DNA of 9,576 nt from Lachnospiraceae bacterium UBA1748 (GTDB lineage Bacteria; Bacillota; Clostridia; Lachnospirales; Lachnospiraceae): the NCBI GenBank assembly GCA_002314855.1, contig DCHQ01000030.1, positions 45,622-55,197 on the forward strand. The letters run 5' to 3'. The notes under the pieces were generated by a model that saw only the letters and a list, made by a program, of their open reading frames with translations, was not told where the DNA came from and searched no databases. Shown here one piece after another: positions 6,290 through 9,576 of the stretch; the stretch's first letter is position 1; each line of letters starts with the position of its first letter. The translations under genes were made by a program, and so were the position numbers.

Positions 6290-7522
6290 CTAAGATCTGT
6301 AGTCAGCATTAATCTTGACATAATCGTATGTAAGGTCACATCCCCATGCTGTAGCCTCTGCATCACCTTCATGCATATCAACATAAATAGTGATATCATC
6401 CTCTGCTAAAATCTTTAATGCCTCTTCCTCATCGAAATCAAGAGGGGCACCAAACTTAAATACCTTAAGCTTTCCTGCCTTGCTGACAAAGAAAAGTTCC
6501 ACATCATTCTGATCGAACTGAGCTCCCGAATAACCCATAGCGCAAAGGAATCGTCCAAAGTTCGCATCTCTACCATAGATAGCTGCCTTGGATAGATTAG
6601 AACCAACTACGCTTCTTGCCATAAGCTTGGCGTCAGCCTTGTTCTTAGCATTAACAACCTGACACTCAAATAAATGAGAAGCACCTTCTCCATCAGCTGC
6701 CATTTTCTTGGCAAGATATTCGCAGATAAAGAATAAAGCATCTCTGAAAAGCTGATAGTTCTCATCCTTAGTAGTAATCTCTGGATTTTCAGCAAGACCA
6801 TTGGCAAGTAGTATAAGTGTATCATTAGTTGATGTATCACCATCTACTGTGATCATATTAAATGTATCTTCTACAACATCACTAAGTGCTTCCTGCATTA
6901 GTTTCTTGTCGATAGCAATATCAGAAGTAACGTAAGCGAGCATTGTGCACATATTAGGATGAATCATACCAGCACCCTTACACATAGCACCTATAGTAAC
7001 TGTCTTACCACCTATCTCAATCTGTACAGCAACTTCTTTGTTCTTAGTATCTGTAGTCATAATAGCCTTGGATGCTTCTGTACCAGCTGCAAGTCCATAA
7101 GCTTTCTTGCTAAGTAAATCGATGGCTCCTGCTGCTATCTTGTCAGCGTTAATCTGCATACCGATAACACCTGTAGAACCTACAAGCACTGACTTAGCGT
7201 CGCCACCTATAACTGAAGCAACTGCCTCACCTGTCTTCTGGCAAATGGCCATTCCCTTTTCACCGGTACATGCATTAGCGATACCAGAGTTAACTACTAT
7301 TGCACTAACTAACTGCTCAGAATCAGTGATAGCCTTGTCCCAAAGAACTGGAGCCGCCTTAACTACGTTAGTTGTATATACACCCGCTGCCTTAGCTGGT
7401 GTGTCGCTGTATACAAGAGCCATATCAGTACGATTCTTGTACTTGATACCCGCTGCTGTTGATGCAGCCATATATCCCTTAGCTGCTGTTACGCCGCCTT
7501 CAATAACCTTTATATTACTCAT
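6290..7522 (-). CDS. argJ: Bifunctional ornithine acetyltransferase / N-acetylglutamate synthase
   Basis: ArgJ moves the acetyl group from N-acetylornithine to glutamate, releasing ornithine and renewing N-acetylglutamate. Some members also use acetyl-CoA. The precursor cuts itself before a conserved Thr that becomes the nucleophile of the beta chain. Here that region reads GAGMIHPNMCTMLAY, with the nucleophile Thr193 in my numbering. The residue before it is Cys rather than the common Ala. The oxyanion-hole stretch VGSTGVIG (114-121) and the late motif GRDANFGRFLCAMGYSG (317-333) are present. I place the start at ATG 7522 (410 residues), 10 bases after AGGAG at 7537-7533. ATG 7528 is 4 bases away and is possible; ATG 7543 lies before the site and is unlikely. 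The ribosome binding site overlaps the stop codon of the acetyltransferase gene, suggesting translational coupling. The presence of argJ implies the cyclic pathway, though one-function ArgJ cannot be told from two-function ArgJ here. Confidence 0.96.
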   Translation of the reverse strand: MSNIKVIEGGVTAAKGYMAASTAAGIKYKNRTDMALVYSDTPAKAAGVYTTNVVKAAPVLWDKAITDSEQLVSAIVVNSGIANACTGEKGMAICQKTGEAVASVIGGDAKSVLVGSTGVIGMQINADKIAAGAIDLLSKKAYGLAAGTEASKAIMTTDTKNKEVAVQIEIGGKTVTIGAMCKGAGMIHPNMCTMLAYVTSDIAIDKKLMQEALSDVVEDTFNMITVDGDTSTNDTLILLANGLAENPEITTKDENYQLFRDALFFICEYLAKKMAADGEGASHLFECQVVNAKNKADAKLMARSVVGSNLSKAAIYGRDANFGRFLCAMGYSGAQFDQNDVELFFVSKAGKLKVFKFGAPLDFDEEEALKILAEDDITIYVDMHEGDAEATAWGCDLTYDYVKINADYRS

Positions 7523-7532
7523 ATCCATACCG

Positions 7533-7537
7533 CTCCT
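7533..7537 (-). promoter_or_regulatory. argJ ribosome binding site overlapping the acetyltransferase stop codon
   Basis: AGGAG on the minus strand shares two bases with the TAG stop (7538-7536) of the upstream gene. Ribosomes ending there would sit on the argJ initiation region. It also excludes the ATG at 7543, which lies 5' of the site, and leaves 7528 or 7522 as the argJ start. Confidence 0.65.
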
Positions 7538-7979
7538 ATTCATTAAATGCTATTATATTGGCTTCATTTAATGTGAAGTCATAATAATTAAGATCTTCTC
7601 TTTTTGTCCAACCTATTGTCTTCCAAAAAGCATTACCAACATCATTCTGCGTAAATGCTATGAGTGATACTTTGTTAATCTTTTCTTCTCTAAGAGCATT
7701 CATCGCATGAACAACCATGGCCTTACCAATACCATGTCTTCGGTAATCCTCTCTCACGCATACATGATAAAAACATCCTCGTCGTCCATCATGTCCGCAA
7801 AGAATGGCACCAACTATTTCGCCATTTTCCTCTGCAACAACACTTGTCGTAGGATTACGTCTAAGGAAGGTATCCACACCTTCTCTAGAATCATCTATAC
7901 TTCTGATGGCAAAGCCCTTGATTGTCATCCAGAGAGCTCTTACTCCATCATAGTCTTCTATAGTCATTGTTCTTATCAT
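7536..7979 (-). CDS. GNAT-family N-acetyltransferase upstream of argJ
   Basis: This 147-residue protein has the GNAT fold and probably moves an acetyl group from acetyl-CoA to a small molecule or protein. The start MIRTMTIEDYDGVRALW gives the family's first strand and helix. SVVAEENGEIVGAILCGHDG (46-65) is the central beta hairpin. YHVCVREDYRRHGIGKAMV (71-89) is the motif-A strand and pyrophosphate loop, with R80-x-x-G83-x-G85. SLIAFTQNDVGNAFWKTIGW (105-124) is the conserved C-terminal part. I place the start at ATG 7979, where alignment to the fold begins. The frame is also open to a TTG at 8036, but those 19 extra residues show no family feature. Its stop overlaps the argJ ribosome binding site, so it is probably in the arg operon. 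A stand-alone acetylglutamate synthase role is possible (short GNAT synthases are known in actinobacteria) but is not shown by any residue here; the substrate is unknown. Confidence 0.9.
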   Translation of the reverse strand: MIRTMTIEDYDGVRALWMTIKGFAIRSIDDSREGVDTFLRRNPTTSVVAEENGEIVGAILCGHDGRRGCFYHVCVREDYRRHGIGKAMVVHAMNALREEKINKVSLIAFTQNDVGNAFWKTIGWTKREDLNYYDFTLNEANIIAFNE

Positions 7980-8016
7980 TGAATCACTCTTTTCCAAATT
8001 ACTAAATCTATTAGTT

Positions 8017-8033
8017 TCCCTAGCTAGTAGGGA
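8017..8033 (-). repeat. Inverted repeat between the symporter and acetyltransferase genes
   Basis: TCCCTA (8017-8022) and TAGGGA (8028-8033) form a 6-bp stem with a 5-base loop, 7 bases after the symporter stop codon. No T-run follows on the minus strand, so it is not a clear terminator. A weak promoter-like arrangement brackets it: TTGTCC at 8036-8031, then 17 bases, then TAATAG. It could therefore be an operator for the acetyltransferase-arg cluster. That promoter has a poor -10 match, so this is only a suggestion. Confidence 0.35.
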
Positions 8034-8040
8034 CAATATT

Positions 8041-9576
8041 TTATTCCTCGCCTCTGGCTACTGCTTCAGCCATCTCAGCCTGAACTTCTGGAATTGCAGA
8101 AAGCATTGGAGTAATCTCCATAACACCTTCTTCATTCTTCTTAATCTTTCTCTGTACATAGTTTCTTGTAATCTTATATACAAGTGGTGTAAGTGAAAGA
8201 ACACCAATAAGGTTAGGAATCATCATAAGTCCGTTGAATGTATCGGAAATATCCCAAGCAAGTGATGATGTCATAACCGCACCTGAAATCATAAGTAATA
8301 CAAAGATAACTCTATATACCTTGGCTCCCTTTACACCAAAGAGATACTCTACAGCCTTGGAACCGTAATGAGACCAACCCATAACTGTTGTAAACGCAAA
8401 GAGAAGAACCGCTACAGCGATGAACCACTCACCTGGCTTACCAAATATTGCACCAAAAGCCTTAGCAACAAGTGTTGCACTATCAACATCTCCTATTGGA
8501 GCACCTGTTGTAAGATCTATAAATCCTGATGAAAGACATACAATAGCTGTCATAGTACATACTACAATTGTATCAGCAAATACTTCGAAGATACCCCAAA
8601 GTCCCTGCTTAACTGGCTCCTTAACATTAGAGTTAGAGTGAACCATAACTGATGAACCAAGTCCAGCTTCGTTAGAGAAGATACCTCTCTTACAACCATT
8701 CTTGATAGCAAGTGAAAGCGCTGTACCAGCTGCACCACCAGCTACTGCTTTTGCTCCAAGAGCAAACTTAAAGATTGAAGCGAACATTGCACCAATTGTA
8801 GAAATATGAGCAAACATAATGATGAGTGCACCAAGTACATATGCAAGTGCCATGAATGGTACGACTCTTTCTGCTACTGCTGCAATTCTCTTAAGACCAC
8901 CAAAGATGATGAATCCACCTACAATCATAAGAACTACACCAATGATCCAGTTAACTACTGATACACCACCAAATGTAGGAGCATTAATACCTGAGAAAAA
9001 TGCTGACTCAATATTAAGTGTAATCTTATTGATCTGACCAAGGTTACCTATACCAAATGAAGCAAGGATTGCGAAGCAGGCAAATATAACTGCAAGAATT
9101 TTACCAATCTGCTTACATCCCTTGTATGAGCCAAGTCCATCTCTTAGATAATACATAGGACCACCTGACCACTCATTTTCAGCATTCTTACGTCTATAAT
9201 ATATACCGAGAACATTCTCAGAAAAGTTAGTCATCATACCAAGTAATGCTGCAACCCACATCCAGAATACAGCACCAGGACCACCTACACATATAGCAGC
9301 AGCTACACCTGCGATATTGCCTGTACCAATTGTTGCTGCAAGAGCTGTACAAAGAGCCTGGAACTGAGATACAGCTCCCTCTTCGTTCTTGTTGTGTGTT
9401 TCTTTGGCAAATACAGTTGCTATGGTCTTAGACCACCAGTGCTTAATGTGACTAAACTGGAAAAACTTGGTAATAACTGTACAAACCAGTCCAGTACCAA
9501 GTAATAATCCGATAGCAAACCAGCCCCAAGCAAAGCTATTAACAACGTCGTTAATCTCCGCAACTTTTTCTAAAAA
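8041..9576 (-). CDS. alsT: Sodium:alanine/glycine symporter (AGCS family), N-terminus off right edge
   Basis: This is a multi-pass inner-membrane carrier that brings in alanine or glycine with sodium. The frame is open to the last base, giving 511 visible residues that begin FLEKVAEINDVVNSFAWGWF. Family members start about there, so only a few residues are missing. The first in-window ATG, at 9261, is internal: the 105 codons before it encode conserved parts, including TIGTGNIAGVAAAI and GGPGAVFWMWVAA. Other AGCS signatures are ENEWSGGPMYYLRDGLG, IFSNEAGLGSSVMVHSN and KQGLWGIFEVFADTIVVCTMTAIV. The hydrophobic profile fits about ten or eleven membrane helices. A charged tail of about 40 residues ends the protein in the cytoplasm or at the membrane face. 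It is the first gene visible in the row; its promoter is beyond the edge. Substrate choice between alanine and glycine, with glutamine also reported for relatives, cannot be decided from sequence, so the symbol is a family name. Confidence 0.95.
   Translation of the reverse strand, partial: FLEKVAEINDVVNSFAWGWFAIGLLLGTGLVCTVITKFFQFSHIKHWWSKTIATVFAKETHNKNEEGAVSQFQALCTALAATIGTGNIAGVAAAICVGGPGAVFWMWVAALLGMMTNFSENVLGIYYRRKNAENEWSGGPMYYLRDGLGSYKGCKQIGKILAVIFACFAILASFGIGNLGQINKITLNIESAFFSGINAPTFGGVSVVNWIIGVVLMIVGGFIIFGGLKRIAAVAERVVPFMALAYVLGALIIMFAHISTIGAMFASIFKFALGAKAVAGGAAGTALSLAIKNGCKRGIFSNEAGLGSSVMVHSNSNVKEPVKQGLWGIFEVFADTIVVCTMTAIVCLSSGFIDLTTGAPIGDVDSATLVAKAFGAIFGKPGEWFIAVAVLLFAFTTVMGWSHYGSKAVEYLFGVKGAKVYRVIFVLLMISGAVMTSSLAWDISDTFNGLMMIPNLIGVLSLTPLVYKITRNYVQRKIKKNEEGVMEITPMLSAIPEVQAEMAEAVARGEE

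Noticed and set aside
7980..8036. Longer acetyltransferase start at TTG 8036
   Set aside because: The extra 19 residues show no family feature, no good Shine-Dalgarno precedes the TTG, and the fold begins at the ATG at 7979.
9259..9261. ATG at 9261 as the start of the symporter
   Set aside because: The frame stays open for 105 more codons to the window edge, and these encode conserved AGCS motifs. The gene is cut by the edge, not short.

Overview
The window reads as part of a low-GC Firmicutes chromosome, most likely a Lachnospiraceae-type clostridium (Butyrivibrio, Roseburia or a relative). This is inferred from AT-rich codon use, strong AGGAG-type ribosome binding sites, and protein families typical of that group. 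The sequence alone cannot settle the genus. All eight genes lie on the minus strand, packed head to tail with gaps of about 13 to 78 bases. No gene-free stretch exceeds 300 bases. I saw no RNA gene, insertion sequence, CRISPR array or phage feature.

In transcription order (right to left) the window holds: an AGCS-family sodium:alanine/glycine symporter whose first few residues lie past the right edge (8041-9576); a GNAT acetyltransferase (7536-7979); the arginine/ornithine genes argJ (6290-7522), argB (5285-6211) and argD (4052-5242); a membrane-anchored extracellular solute-binding protein with no transporter beside it (2459-4033); a lipoprotein form of the DNA-uptake protein ComEA (1724-2383); and a two-component system, with an OmpR-type response regulator (994-1686) and a Cache/HAMP histidine kinase running off the left edge (1-974).

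ArgJ, ArgB and ArgD together cover three of the steps between glutamate and ornithine, with ArgJ recycling the acetyl group. The reductase ArgC, which acts between ArgB and ArgD, is not in the window. The GNAT gene sits directly upstream, and its stop codon overlaps the argJ ribosome binding site, so the two are probably translated together. Whether it has a role in acetylglutamate supply is an open hypothesis.

The best promoter visible is in the gap between the solute-binding protein and comEA (TTGAAA, 17 bases, TAAAAT). It suggests that comEA and the two-component genes form their own transcription unit. Its short predicted leader contains a hairpin that would mask the comEA ribosome binding site. 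Short hairpins also occur at three other gene junctions. None has a convincing U-tract, so no intrinsic terminator is called.

Most of the window is ordinary housekeeping. The points that deserve a second look are the lipoprotein ComEA with its hairpin-masked start and neighbouring two-component system, the orphan solute-binding protein with a Ser/Asp-rich insertion, and the GNAT gene coupled to argJ.
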